NCBI GenBank assembly: GCA_029932855.1
Contig: JAOZPG010000021.1
Coordinates: forward strand, 1-40,114
Reading direction: 5' to 3'
Length of the DNA: 40,114 bases
Source of the DNA: Bacteroidales bacterium
Lineage (GTDB): Bacteria; Bacteroidota; Bacteroidia; Bacteroidales; VadinHA17
Shown: in pieces, positions 14,429 to 23,351 of the stretch
How positions within the stretch are numbered: position 1 is the first letter of the stretch
Layout: every line of letters begins with the position of its first letter
Translations under genes and position numbers: made by a program
The notes under the pieces: model-generated
What the model saw: only the letters and a program-made list of their open reading frames with translations
What the model was told of the DNA's origin: nothing
The model's database searches: none

Positions 14429-16399
14429 TTATTTTTCTTCCATTGGAATATGATTATCATTTTCTGTATGCATGGAGTTAGTGTTTTCCATGTAATAAAA
14501 ATGGCCATCTTTAGCACCTATCAATAGATCAGGTACTCCATTATTATTCCAGTCGACAGTAGTGGGACTTGTTGTATGACCTGCCAGTATTTGCTCAGCA
14601 AGCATCCCCATATCTTTGAAGATGACTTTATTATCATCTGAACTGATATTCCTCAGGAAAGTAACATTTTTGCTGTTCACAAGAAGATCCGGCTTCCCAT
14701 CCATATCCCAATCAACAAGAGATAATTTTCTTCTTCCGCTTCCTCCGGCAGTTTTCTGATTGAGCTGTAAGGGCTCATTATTTTCGTTAAAGAAGATTCG
14801 ATCAGCTGGTAATAGTACAAGTTTACCATCTTGCTCACTTCGTTGAAAGAATGCTAAAAACCCTTCATTATCAAGCATGATTAAATCCATTAAACCATCC
14901 TTGTTCCAATCATAAAATAACGGTGTGGTACGCCATTGAGTAACCAGATTATTTCCTTCAGGTTCCCACCAGTTCCAGGCAGGTTTCAGGTTTTTACCGT
15001 CCAGTTTAAGCCCAACAGACTTAGCTGCGGCTAATTTGGGACTATTTCCTGTCCCAATATTCTTATACCATAATATATCTCCCAGAATAGAGTTGATGAC
15101 AATATCCTTTAATCCATCATTATCCCAATCACCGACACTAAGAGTCGTGTAACCCCACTTTGCCTCGCACGGGCCCTGGATAGACCCATTATATCCTGCC
15201 TGGATCCTGATGATTTCATTATCTGCTTTAAGATAGACCGGTTCTGCCCATGAGGGTGGATATCCTCCGTCAAGATTTTCAATAAATCCAATATAACCCG
15301 CAGTATTCCCACAAATCAGATCTTCATCACCATCATTATCCCAATCTGTACTATATGGAGTGACCAGGGCTCCGAATTTTACATCGTCAGCTTGTTGCCT
15401 GAAAAACACTGGTGCTTTAAACCGGGGAGTATTGTTAATCAATTTCCCGGTATTTTCAATAAATGCAACCCTTCCATCTTCCTGCCCGACAATCAAATCA
15501 CAATCACCATCCTTATCCCAATCTATTGCTACCGGAACTATCATTTCCAGGTCCATTGTAATCGGAATACTATCTGAATAGCATAAATATTTTCCTGAAG
15601 AATATTTGGGTTGATTCCTGTTCCCGGTATTTTCAAAATATGTAAACTTATCCAGGAACTCTCCACAGATAATATCCAGGTCACCATCTTTATCAAAATC
15701 AGCAAAGTTTGCAGATGGCATTCCATATACATCTATGGGAGAGTCACCGGCATAAATTAATTCAGGTTCTTCATATACGGGATTCTCAGTTGTATTTTTA
15801 TTTTTTATTAAATACAGATAACCATGTAATGGTCCGTTCATCCATACACCTTCTTTATTATATGCGTTATCCCAGCCATAATCTGTCCAGTCACCTACGC
15901 TTACAATTAAATCCAGGGCATCATCTCCATTATAATCACAATATTTCCATTGGTTGGCCCTGATCTTATTAGCCTTATTATGAATGTTCTCTTCAGGATA
16001 GATCTCAATATATTTTTCTTCTTTCAGATTTGTAATTTCTTTACCCGGGATCAAATATCGTATTTTATCATTTATGTATGATGCCTGGATATTCTTATAA
16101 GCTTTTGATATTCTTACTCCGGCCTTAAAAACCGGCATTTTAACATTACCTTCTGTATTCTCGAAGTAATAAGTCCCGTTTGAAGGTTTATCCGGACAAA
16201 TAACCAGTAAATCGTAATCGCCGTCTCCGTCATAATCAGTTGGCAATGGCCATGCCCAGAGACCAACTCCCAGGTCAACAACCAGGCCTTTATTGTTGTA
16301 CTTCATCTTTTGTAGACCCATGCTTTTCTGAGGTTGGCTGTTTTTACAGGAGCTCATTAATACGACTAACAATAAAAGGATAATTGAACTAGTTTTCAT
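14429..16399 (-). CDS. VCBS/FG-GAP-repeat lipoprotein
   Basis: The 656-aa protein begins with a lipoprotein signal (LLVVLMSSC, Cys18). It contains many FG-GAP/VCBS blades built around calcium-type loops such as DYDGDGDYDLL, DFDKDGDLDII, DWDKDGDCDLI, DWDNDGDEDLI, DWDNDGLKDIV and DWDMDGKPDLL. This gives a beta-propeller exposed on the outer membrane or in the periplasm. FENTEG, FENTGN and YMENTN units recur within the blades. Such proteins in Bacteroidota accompany glycan or polymer utilisation genes. The nearby SSS symporter suggests a shared catabolic function, but no enzyme activity is visible. It converges with the radical SAM gene. Confidence 0.88.
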   Translation of the reverse strand: MKTSSIILLLLVVLMSSCKNSQPQKSMGLQKMKYNNKGLVVDLGVGLWAWPLPTDYDGDGDYDLLVICPDKPSNGTYYFENTEGNVKMPVFKAGVRISKAYKNIQASYINDKIRYLIPGKEITNLKEEKYIEIYPEENIHNKANKIRANQWKYCDYNGDDALDLIVSVGDWTDYGWDNAYNKEGVWMNGPLHGYLYLIKNKNTTENPVYEEPELIYAGDSPIDVYGMPSANFADFDKDGDLDIICGEFLDKFTYFENTGNRNQPKYSSGKYLCYSDSIPITMDLEMIVPVAIDWDKDGDCDLIVGQEDGRVAFIENTGKLINNTPRFKAPVFFRQQADDVKFGALVTPYSTDWDNDGDEDLICGNTAGYIGFIENLDGGYPPSWAEPVYLKADNEIIRIQAGYNGSIQGPCEAKWGYTTLSVGDWDNDGLKDIVINSILGDILWYKNIGTGNSPKLAAAKSVGLKLDGKNLKPAWNWWEPEGNNLVTQWRTTPLFYDWNKDGLMDLIMLDNEGFLAFFQRSEQDGKLVLLPADRIFFNENNEPLQLNQKTAGGSGRRKLSLVDWDMDGKPDLLVNSKNVTFLRNISSDDNKVIFKDMGMLAEQILAGHTTSPTTVDWNNNGVPDLLIGAKDGHFYYMENTNSMHTENDNHIPMEEK

Positions 16400-16460
16400 T
16401 AGTTTATAATTTTATAATTATCTGTAAAACCGTTAATTAAAGATTTGTAATCATTTGTAA

Positions 16461-16550
16461 GCCTGCCTGCCGACAGGCAATCGCCCGTTACACTTGCTCA
16501 TATTCTTCGCTCATGAGTTCGTTATTTTATTCCCCGCTACATTTCTTTTG
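16461..16550. repeat. Intergenic palindromic element, possible dispersed repeat
   Basis: TGCCTGccgaCAGGCA (16464-16479) is a 16-bp stem with 6-bp arms. It is followed by GC-richer sequence containing cttgctcatattcttcgctc, unlike the AT-rich intergenic DNA elsewhere in the window. Such TGCCTG/CAGGCA palindromes recur in many Bacteroidota intergenic regions. Only one copy is in this window, so repetition cannot be shown here. Confidence 0.35.
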
Positions 16551-16572
16551 CAATTAATAAAGAGAAATATTA

Positions 16573-18060
16573 TCACTGACGGTTCTTTTGTTTATTGAAC
16601 ATAACAAATACCAGGGCCAGCAGTATAAGTCCCAATGTACTCATAGCACCAATGATAATCGGATCTATACTGCTTTCAAGCCAGCTGTATTGTTCAGGTA
16701 AATTTCGGAAAAAAGAACTCCAGATAATAATTAAAATACTAAAAATCACAGATATTATTCCCTGTTTCTGACTTATCTTAACATTGAAAAGGCTTAACAG
16801 GAATAGTCCCAGGATACCACCCCCAAAGATGCCGGCAATTATCCACCATACATCCAGGGCACTCCGGGCATTTACCAGCAAGAGAGCAAATCCCATACCC
16901 AGCAATCCCCATACCACTGTAGTATATCTGAGAAATTTAACGCTTGTGCTTTCAGAAGCTTCAGGCCTCAGGTATTTCTTGAAGTAGTCAACATAAAGGA
17001 CAGTGGCCGAACAGTTAAGGGCTGAATCAATAGTGCTCATTGATGCGGCAAGAATTGCTGCTATTATCAGTCCTTTAAGTCCCACCGGCAACCGGGTAGC
17101 AATAAAATATGGAAATACCTGGTCTCCTTTGTTAACGGCTTCACCCAGAAGGTTCTCTGAGCCTGGAGAGTAAAATGCAAAGAGAGCAGTGCCAATATAA
17201 AGAAAAACAGCAGTCAGTGGAAGGTATATAAGCATAGCTATCCATACGCTTCTCTTTGCCTTTTTTTCATCCGGAACAGAACAGTATTTCTGGGTATAGT
17301 TCTGGTCTGCCATAAGATTTCTGAGGTTTTCGGTGAGTCCGTATATTATCATTACCCAGATGGTACGGTTGGCCAGAGAGAAAGATGTATCACCCAGATT
17401 GAACTTATCAGCCTTAAAAGCGTTCTGAATCAGGAAATCGGGTTTTGAAAACACTTCTGATGTTAAGAGCCAGGCAGTGAATAAAATTCCGCCTATCATT
17501 ATTACCGACTGCATTACGTCTGTCCATATAACAGCTTCCATTCCGCCCATCAGGGTATAGATAATGGTAACTATACCTATGGCTATGATCACATATTTAA
17601 TATCAACAGATATGAAGGAGCAGAGCAGGAGAGAGGAGAGGTAAAGGATAACAGCTGTTCGGCCTATCATAAATAGGACAAAAGAAAGTGAGGCATAAAT
17701 ACGTGCCCATGAACCGATTTTTTCTTCCAGGAACTCATAGACAGAGATTATTTTCTTTTTCCTGTAATAGGGTACGATATATTTTGTAACGAACCATGCT
17801 ACCGGCAATGCCGTGAGGGCAAATATCAGGGGATGCCAGTTAGTATCAAAGGCTTTTCCCGGTGTTGCAATGTAAGAAATGCTGCTTGTATAGGCACTCA
17901 TTACTGCCAGTCCAGCCGCCCAGGCAGGAATCCCGCGCCCGGCCACCATGAACTGCTCGGATGTTTTACTTCTCCTGAAAAAATATATACCCATTCCTAT
18001 CAGCACAAGGCCATAGAGGATAAGTACCGATGTGTCTATTGCTCCGAGTTTATACTCCAT
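16573..18060 (-). CDS. Sodium:solute symporter (SSS/SLC5 family)
   Basis: The 495-aa integral membrane protein has about 13 helices and SSS features: FRRSKTSEQFMVAGRGIPAW after helix 1, MSAYTSSISYIATPG in helix 2, and the sodium-site region LAASMSTIDSALNCSATV in helix 8-9. The substrate is not evident. The start codon overlaps the stop of the aldolase gene as TAATG, so the two were co-translated. Pairing with a DapA/NanA-type aldolase suggests uptake of a sialic acid-like or other keto-acid sugar, but this is inference. Confidence 0.9.
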   Translation of the reverse strand: MEYKLGAIDTSVLILYGLVLIGMGIYFFRRSKTSEQFMVAGRGIPAWAAGLAVMSAYTSSISYIATPGKAFDTNWHPLIFALTALPVAWFVTKYIVPYYRKKKIISVYEFLEEKIGSWARIYASLSFVLFMIGRTAVILYLSSLLLCSFISVDIKYVIIAIGIVTIIYTLMGGMEAVIWTDVMQSVIMIGGILFTAWLLTSEVFSKPDFLIQNAFKADKFNLGDTSFSLANRTIWVMIIYGLTENLRNLMADQNYTQKYCSVPDEKKAKRSVWIAMLIYLPLTAVFLYIGTALFAFYSPGSENLLGEAVNKGDQVFPYFIATRLPVGLKGLIIAAILAASMSTIDSALNCSATVLYVDYFKKYLRPEASESTSVKFLRYTTVVWGLLGMGFALLLVNARSALDVWWIIAGIFGGGILGLFLLSLFNVKISQKQGIISVIFSILIIIWSSFFRNLPEQYSWLESSIDPIIIGAMSTLGLILLALVFVMFNKQKNRQ

Positions 18061-18854
18061 TATAGTTTTATATTAGAGAAAGTGGCAAGGTATTTCTTTA
18101 CCTGTTTCCTTTCTTCATTATTAAGACTGTTAAGGGGCGGTGCCATATAGTCATCACAAATACCCATCAAAGATAATGCACATTTGATAGCAGAGCTTAT
18201 CCTTGCGGGATGTTTTCCAACAGTATAAATGCTATTATTTAGTCTCAATACATGTTCCCTGAGAAAAGCTATTTGTTCAGTATTTTTATTGATGCATGCA
18301 TCATAAAGCTTAACGAACAGGGAAGGGAAAATATTGGCTCCTCCTGCAACTGCCCCATGACCTCCCTTAAGTATGGTTTCAGGAAGGTGTAGCTCTGTTC
18401 CGGTAAGAACAGAGAAATCCGGGCTGTCCTTAAACTCTTCGATCAAAGAATAGAGAAAAGAGAGATCATCCGAACTGTCTTTTATACCAATAGCTCCCAT
18501 CTCATTTATTTCCCTGATTGTATCCAGTGTGCTGTGCAGCTTGGTATGACTTGGAATATTATAATAGACAAAAGGCAGTTCAGAGGCACGGGACAGGACC
18601 CCGGTGTATTTTATGATCTCGTACTGGTCAAGCGGGAAATAATATGGGGGTGTAATTACAATTGCATCTGCACCACAGAATTTGGAATATTCTGAAATAT
18701 CCTGTGTGTTTTCAAAAGAAGTGTCAAAGACCCCTGCTAATACAGGTATTCTGTGGTTTACATGCATACATGTCCTTTTAATTAGTTCCTTCCTGAGTTT
18801 TAGGCTCAGAGAGGGAGCCTCACCATTGGTTCCAAGTATAAACAAGCCATGAAC
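18060..18854 (-). pseudogene. 5'-truncated DapA/NanA-family aldolase
   Basis: The open frame encodes 261 aa when read from a TTG at 18845, and family similarity (VHGLFILGTNGEAP) continues a few codons to about 18854. The GTNGE motif normally lies about 40-45 residues into the protein, so the first strand and helix of the TIM barrel are missing. A stop codon occurs upstream in frame at 18876-18878. The rest looks intact: FVYYNIPSHT carries the catalytic Tyr and AIGIKDSSDD the Schiff-base Lys. No ATG is available for the remaining frame. Family members of full length are near 300 aa. It ends in a TAATG overlap with the SSS gene. Either a deletion or an assembly join removed the 5' end. Confidence 0.75.
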
Positions 18855-19132
18855 ATATTGAGGATGGCGTAAAACTTAAGGCAGCTGCCGATCTGGTAGA
18901 TATGGCTCCCGGATCTTTCTGCAGGTATTTTAAAAAGAAAACCAATAATACTTTTATGGATTATGTTAAGAATGTAAGGATAGGACTTGCTGCCAGGATG
19001 CTTATCGAGACTGAAAAATCCATTACCAGGATCTGTTATGACAGTGGCTATAATAGCCTGGCAAACTTTAATCATTACTTTAAATCCGTAATGAAAACCA
19101 CCCCCTCGGAATACAGGAAGCTATACAGATGA
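18846..19132 (+). pseudogene. AraC-family transcriptional regulator, C-terminal HTH remnant
   Basis: Reading in frame from about 18848 gives HEHIEDGVKLKAAADLVDMA, followed by PGSFCRYFKKKT, NVRIGLAARMLIE, SITRICYDSGYNSLANFNHY and TTPSEYRKLYR and a stop at 19132. This is a well-conserved AraC/XylS double HTH. Full-length proteins are about 280-300 aa, so some 200 N-terminal residues (sensor domain) are absent. An ATG at 18902 exists but starts within the first HTH. The remnant abuts the truncated aldolase head to head, so both lost their 5' ends at one point. Confidence 0.78.
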
Positions 19133-19243
19133 GAGTTAAAACTCAGTATAAAGAGTAGTTTATCCCAAGTAATACATCATATATCATCACTTGCCAGTTC
19201 AGATATGCGAATTTACCTGGTTTAGCATTTATTGGCAGTTCAC
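19133..19243. other. Short intergenic gap, no feature seen
   Basis: This AT-rich spacer lies between the AraC remnant and the 3' end of the MFS gene. I see no terminator hairpin or further coding remnant. Confidence 0.4.
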
Positions 19244-20416
19244 TTATTTTATCTGTTTCGAAAGGCCAATAAATAAAAGATATACAGCACTGGCCATCAT
19301 TACAAGAATACCACCGGTAAGCCATGAATCCATAGCAAGACCCACAAAGAAAGGGATAATTGCTCCCCCGCTTATTGCCATCATCATCAGTCCAGATATC
19401 TCGTTGGATCGTTCGGGCATCTTTACAACAGCAATGCTAAAGATAAGAGGGAATATGTTTGAGATTCCAAGACTTACGATAAATATAATGATCCAGGCTG
19501 CATAGGCACTGGTATTAAGGGCAAGTGCCCCCAGTGCCAGTATTGCCAGCAATGAAGAGCCTGCAAGGAACCACTTTGATGACAGTCTGGTTAATAATAT
19601 AGCCCCGATAAAAGTACCTATCATTTTTGCAAAGAAATACATTGACTTGCCATATTTTGCTACATCTGTACTAATACCCAGCTTTTCTTCAAGGAAGTTA
19701 GCTATATTGGAGTTCATGGCTACATCAATGCCAACTACAAGAAATATTCCCATAACCATCATTAAAATATAACTATTGCCAAGTAATTTAAAGCATGATG
19801 CCAGGCTTGCATGATTGCCGTCAGTCTTTGTTTCATCAACTTTTTCCCTGCCAAGCAATACGGAAACAAGTATAGCAATCAGTCCGAATAAATATAGCCC
19901 GTAGCGCCATTGTCCTTCAGGCATATCATCACCAAACAAAATAGCAAGTTTTGGACCGATTATAGCTGCAATAAAGGGTCCTGTCATAGAACCAAGCGAT
20001 TTAATGAACTGTGAAAAGCTCATATAACTTGATGCTTTATTATCAGGAACAATATCAACAAGCAAAGGATTGGCGGAGACCTGTATAATTGTATTACCTA
20101 TTCCCATAAGTGCAAAAGCTACAAGAATTACAGGAAGTGTATTCCCGAGCATCGGAACAAACAATGCAAGAGCTGTAACAATTATTCCGGTATTCAGTGT
20201 TTTTTTCTTGCCTGCTTTGTCCTGCCATATGCCCACAGGCACAGAAAGCAGAAAAAACCATATAAAAGAAACAAAGGGAATTAATTGCAGAATATACCTC
20301 GGGGTATCTGCACTTTGCTTTAATTCATCCACGCCTGTTCCGACAAGATCAATAAAGCTCATGACAAAAAATGTCAAAAGAAGTGGCATTATTTGCCATA
20401 CACTAAATTTTTTCAT
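19244..20416 (-). CDS. MFS transporter, sugar-permease-like
   Basis: The 390-aa integral membrane protein has about 12 helices. The loop after helix 2 (GIWQDKAGKKKTLNTG) is the MFS motif A equivalent, and MGIGNTIIQVSANPLLVDIV resembles the helix-4 segment of FucP/GlcP-type sugar permeases. It starts MKKFSVWQIMPLLLTFFVMS with no separate signal. The PhoPQ-related hydrolase gene lies 16 bp upstream in the same direction, so the pair forms an operon. The substrate is unknown; a sugar released by neighbouring enzymes is the simplest reading. Confidence 0.85.
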   Translation of the reverse strand: MKKFSVWQIMPLLLTFFVMSFIDLVGTGVDELKQSADTPRYILQLIPFVSFIWFFLLSVPVGIWQDKAGKKKTLNTGIIVTALALFVPMLGNTLPVILVAFALMGIGNTIIQVSANPLLVDIVPDNKASSYMSFSQFIKSLGSMTGPFIAAIIGPKLAILFGDDMPEGQWRYGLYLFGLIAILVSVLLGREKVDETKTDGNHASLASCFKLLGNSYILMMVMGIFLVVGIDVAMNSNIANFLEEKLGISTDVAKYGKSMYFFAKMIGTFIGAILLTRLSSKWFLAGSSLLAILALGALALNTSAYAAWIIIFIVSLGISNIFPLIFSIAVVKMPERSNEISGLMMMAISGGAIIPFFVGLAMDSWLTGGILVMMASAVYLLFIGLSKQIK

Positions 20417-20432
20417 ATTCTATCTTCTCATA

Positions 20433-21818
20433 TTAGTCTACTAATATTCCCTCATTATTAATCACGTATAGCCTTGTGCTTTTTGAATATTCATCTCCAT
20501 AAGCATCCTTATAAACCAGGTCAACATAAAAAGCCCTATAGCCTTCTTCTGGTAATTTTACATTTGCCTTAATTAATTCAGCTGCAGAATATTTTATATT
20601 ATTCCCTGTCCATGTTTCATCCCTGAAATCCCTGTCCTCCACTGAATCGGCTATCCATAGAACTGCATTGCTAAGGCTATTGGGACTTGTTTCAATTTCA
20701 ATCAGAACGCTGTCTTCTGTTTCACTTATTTCCCAACTGCATTTATTATAATATTTCCCGGTAAGTGTTTTTCCAAAGAAAACACTGAGTGCAGTAAATA
20801 CCTGCTTTCCGTCACCAAGTCCGTGACCGGCATTTGCTACATAATGCAAATAATTCTCTCCGGGTATGCTGTCAATATAATGTTTTATGGCATCCACAGG
20901 CCAGTACTCATCATTTGTGCCTATAAAGATCATCTTTGGCATTGTCAGTGCCTGCCTGTAAGAATAGGGATCTATCATAGTGGTAAGGGCTATTCCAGTA
21001 TCAGAACCTACCTGTTGTGGTATCTCCAGGCTAACATAATCAGCTATCTGCGCACTATAACTCTGCCAGGTTTTAATCTGGTAATCAAGATTTACAGGCA
21101 TATTAAGAACATCTATCACCATGGGTGCTATAGCTTCAACACGAGGATCGATTGCCCCGGTAAGCCATGTGGTCCATCCCCGTTTTGAGGCTCCTGTCAA
21201 TACGAATTCGTCAATTTCATGCTCCAATACCTCCATAGAGAATGCCTGCACTGCATCCATTGCTTTTACAACAGATTTTACCATGGGAAACAGGAGGGGC
21301 CAGCTATAATCACCGTCTTTTCTGAAATTATGCAGAGTATATGATATTAATGCATCCTCGCTAAGCTTATCATATAAAGGCTGGTTGGGGACCTGCCATA
21401 TTATTGAAACTATAGCCTGGTTCCTTCTGGCTATTGCAGCCATTGATTCTATAAACCTTTCATCATGTTTCCTTACAACAGGCTCTTTATTCTCGTTTTT
21501 GCCCCCTGTAATAAATAAGAGAGAACCATTGTAATTAAGTTCATCAGGCACAATAAGGCTAAGCCTGTGCTTCCATTTGTATTCTCTCCATTGTTGGGAT
21601 ATAAGCTCCAGCTCATATACTTTATATTCATCTGCATCATTTGTAGCTTTTAGTTGCCATGAAAAGCTTTTATCTTTATTATCAAGATAAGTTTTTAATG
21701 CAGTTTCCGGAAGTGTCCCGTTTGTTGTGGTTTTACAGGACGCCAGTGTAATAATAAAGGAGAGAAAAAGAAAACAGTAAGTTATCTTATTGGAAAAGAG
21801 TATATTATAATTTTTCAT
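20433..21818 (-). CDS. PhoPQ-activated pathogenicity-related (PqaA-like) alpha/beta hydrolase lipoprotein
   Basis: The 461-aa protein has a lipoprotein signal (FIITLASC, Cys28). It matches the PhoPQ-activated pathogenicity-related family (PF10142) through LKTYLDNKDKSFSWQL, HRLSLIVPDELNYNGSLLFITGG, the nucleophile elbow TGASKRGWTTWLTGAIDPRV, MIFIGTNDEYWPVDA (acid region), and VANAGHGLGDG (His). This fits an alpha/beta-hydrolase fold. The PhoPQ name comes from Salmonella; in Bacteroidota the proteins are exported and their substrate is unknown. The gene starts the minus-strand unit with the MFS permease. Confidence 0.88.
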   Translation of the reverse strand: MKNYNILFSNKITYCFLFLSFIITLASCKTTTNGTLPETALKTYLDNKDKSFSWQLKATNDADEYKVYELELISQQWREYKWKHRLSLIVPDELNYNGSLLFITGGKNENKEPVVRKHDERFIESMAAIARRNQAIVSIIWQVPNQPLYDKLSEDALISYTLHNFRKDGDYSWPLLFPMVKSVVKAMDAVQAFSMEVLEHEIDEFVLTGASKRGWTTWLTGAIDPRVEAIAPMVIDVLNMPVNLDYQIKTWQSYSAQIADYVSLEIPQQVGSDTGIALTTMIDPYSYRQALTMPKMIFIGTNDEYWPVDAIKHYIDSIPGENYLHYVANAGHGLGDGKQVFTALSVFFGKTLTGKYYNKCSWEISETEDSVLIEIETSPNSLSNAVLWIADSVEDRDFRDETWTGNNIKYSAAELIKANVKLPEEGYRAFYVDLVYKDAYGDEYSKSTRLYVINNEGILVD

Positions 21819-22045
21819 AACAATAATGTTTTAGTTATTGAATATAATACTCCAGGAAAAAAATAAATATACTTTTTCTGGGGATTTATTTCATTAAAAA
21901 CAAGAAAAAATGATGGGTAATAGTTCTTATATTATATTTATGGACTATAGAATTTTAACAGGCTCGTTTCTGAAAAAACAGGGATCCTTCTTTTCATAGT
22001 CTTATATATTTCTTAGTTTAGCAAATATTATTTCACAAAAAAATT
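21819..22045. other. Divergent promoter region between hydrolase and NlpC/P60 genes
   Basis: Both flanking genes are transcribed away from this AT-rich 227-bp region, so it must hold promoters for each. I could not find a clean TAnnTTTG match on either strand, and I saw no RNA gene or ORF. Confidence 0.4.
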
Positions 22046-23275
22046 ATGTATTTATTTAAAGGAATTGGTCTGTTTGCAGCATTATTTTTCTTCAGTATAA
22101 GCTCATGTAGTTTCGATAAATCAAATAACCGGCAGCTTCAGGTTCAGCAAATGATTGATTCATTAGAGCTGGTATATGCCCCTGATAAGAGGGTCAGCCT
22201 GTGGGACATTCAGATATGTAGTGAAACAAGCGGTCTGAAACTGAAGGGGAATGTGGATAACAAATTGGCTTTTGATGCCATTAATACTGTACTCTTAGCT
22301 AGCTTTGAAGATATTGTTAATGACATTATCCTGCTTCCTGAAGACCAGGGGGAAAGCCTGGTTACTGCCCTGGCTGGCAGTTCGGTTATAAATCTGCGCT
22401 CAAAACCTGAACGCAGTTCTGAACTGGTTACACAGGTATTGCTCGGAACACCATTAAGAGTGCTTAAATACAGTAATGGCTGGTATCTTATACAAACACC
22501 CAACAGCTATATCGGATGGATTGATCATGCTTCAATAGTATTGATAGGGCAGGAACAATTGAAAGAACACAGGAATGCAGATAAAGTAGTGTTTAACAGG
22601 CAATATGGTTTTTCTTATTCTGAACCTGATGCAGGTTCTCAGCTAGTAGGTGATCTGGTTATTGGCTGTATATTGTCTGTAAAAGCTTCAGAAAAAGGCT
22701 TTTACAAAATTTCTTATCCTGACGGCAGGGAAGCCTGGGTAAAACAAGAAGAGTTAACGGTATTTGAAGATATCCTGAATAAAAACACTGATGAAGATGA
22801 ACTTGTAGCAACGGCAATGAGATTTATGGGAATCCCATACCTGTGGGGGGGCACGTCTGCGAAGGCAATAGACTGCAGCGGACTAAGTTCTAATGTTTAC
22901 TTTATGAATGGCATACTCTTACGCAGGGATGCTTCACAACAGGCCTTTTATGGAGAGGATATAAGCACAGTCTATGATTATAAGAATTTCAGAAAAGGAG
23001 ACCTGCTGTTTTACGGAAGAAAGGCAAGTGATTCACTGGCTGAAAAGGTAACACATGTTGCAATATATATAGGGGATACTGAATTTATACATGCATCGGG
23101 AGCAAATGGCAGGGTATGGGTAAACAGTGTTGACAGCAGCAGGTATAACTTTCTTCCGGGCTATGTCGACATATTTGTCAGGGCTAAAAGGGTAATAGGT
23201 GCCGTTGATGGCAGGGGGATAGAAAGAATATCAGAGAATGCTTTTTACAAGGAAATAATAAAAAAAGCTGAATAA
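22046..23275 (+). CDS. SH3-NlpC/P60 cysteine peptidase lipoprotein (YkfC-like)
   Basis: The 409-aa protein has a lipoprotein signal (FFSISSC, Cys21). Two bacterial SH3 domains follow (about 108-165, with INLRSKPERSSELV and WYLIQTPNSYIGWI; and about 180-238), then an NlpC/P60 domain (about 250-385). Catalytic residues are visible: Cys277 in AIDCSGL, His337 in THVAIYIG and His349 in FIHASG. YkfC-type enzymes cut the bond between gamma-D-Glu and the diamino acid of peptidoglycan stem peptides that have a free N-terminal L-Ala. The next gene is a dipeptide epimerase acting on the L-Ala-D-Glu product, and an LD-carboxypeptidase lies further on. This makes a muropeptide role very likely. Confidence 0.9.
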   Translation: MYLFKGIGLFAALFFFSISSCSFDKSNNRQLQVQQMIDSLELVYAPDKRVSLWDIQICSETSGLKLKGNVDNKLAFDAINTVLLASFEDIVNDIILLPEDQGESLVTALAGSSVINLRSKPERSSELVTQVLLGTPLRVLKYSNGWYLIQTPNSYIGWIDHASIVLIGQEQLKEHRNADKVVFNRQYGFSYSEPDAGSQLVGDLVIGCILSVKASEKGFYKISYPDGREAWVKQEELTVFEDILNKNTDEDELVATAMRFMGIPYLWGGTSAKAIDCSGLSSNVYFMNGILLRRDASQQAFYGEDISTVYDYKNFRKGDLLFYGRKASDSLAEKVTHVAIYIGDTEFIHASGANGRVWVNSVDSSRYNFLPGYVDIFVRAKRVIGAVDGRGIERISENAFYKEIIKKAE

Positions 23276-23351
23276 AACGATTTTGAGCTGCCTGTCCTAG
23301 TGCAAAACATGGTTCAGGCCGGCTGAAAAAGTAATAAACAGGGAGCAAAAT

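Noticed and set aside
18060-18845. Intact short aldolase starting at TTG 18845
   Set aside because: The first barrel strand and helix are missing, similarity continues upstream of the TTG, and the junction coincides with a truncated AraC gene.
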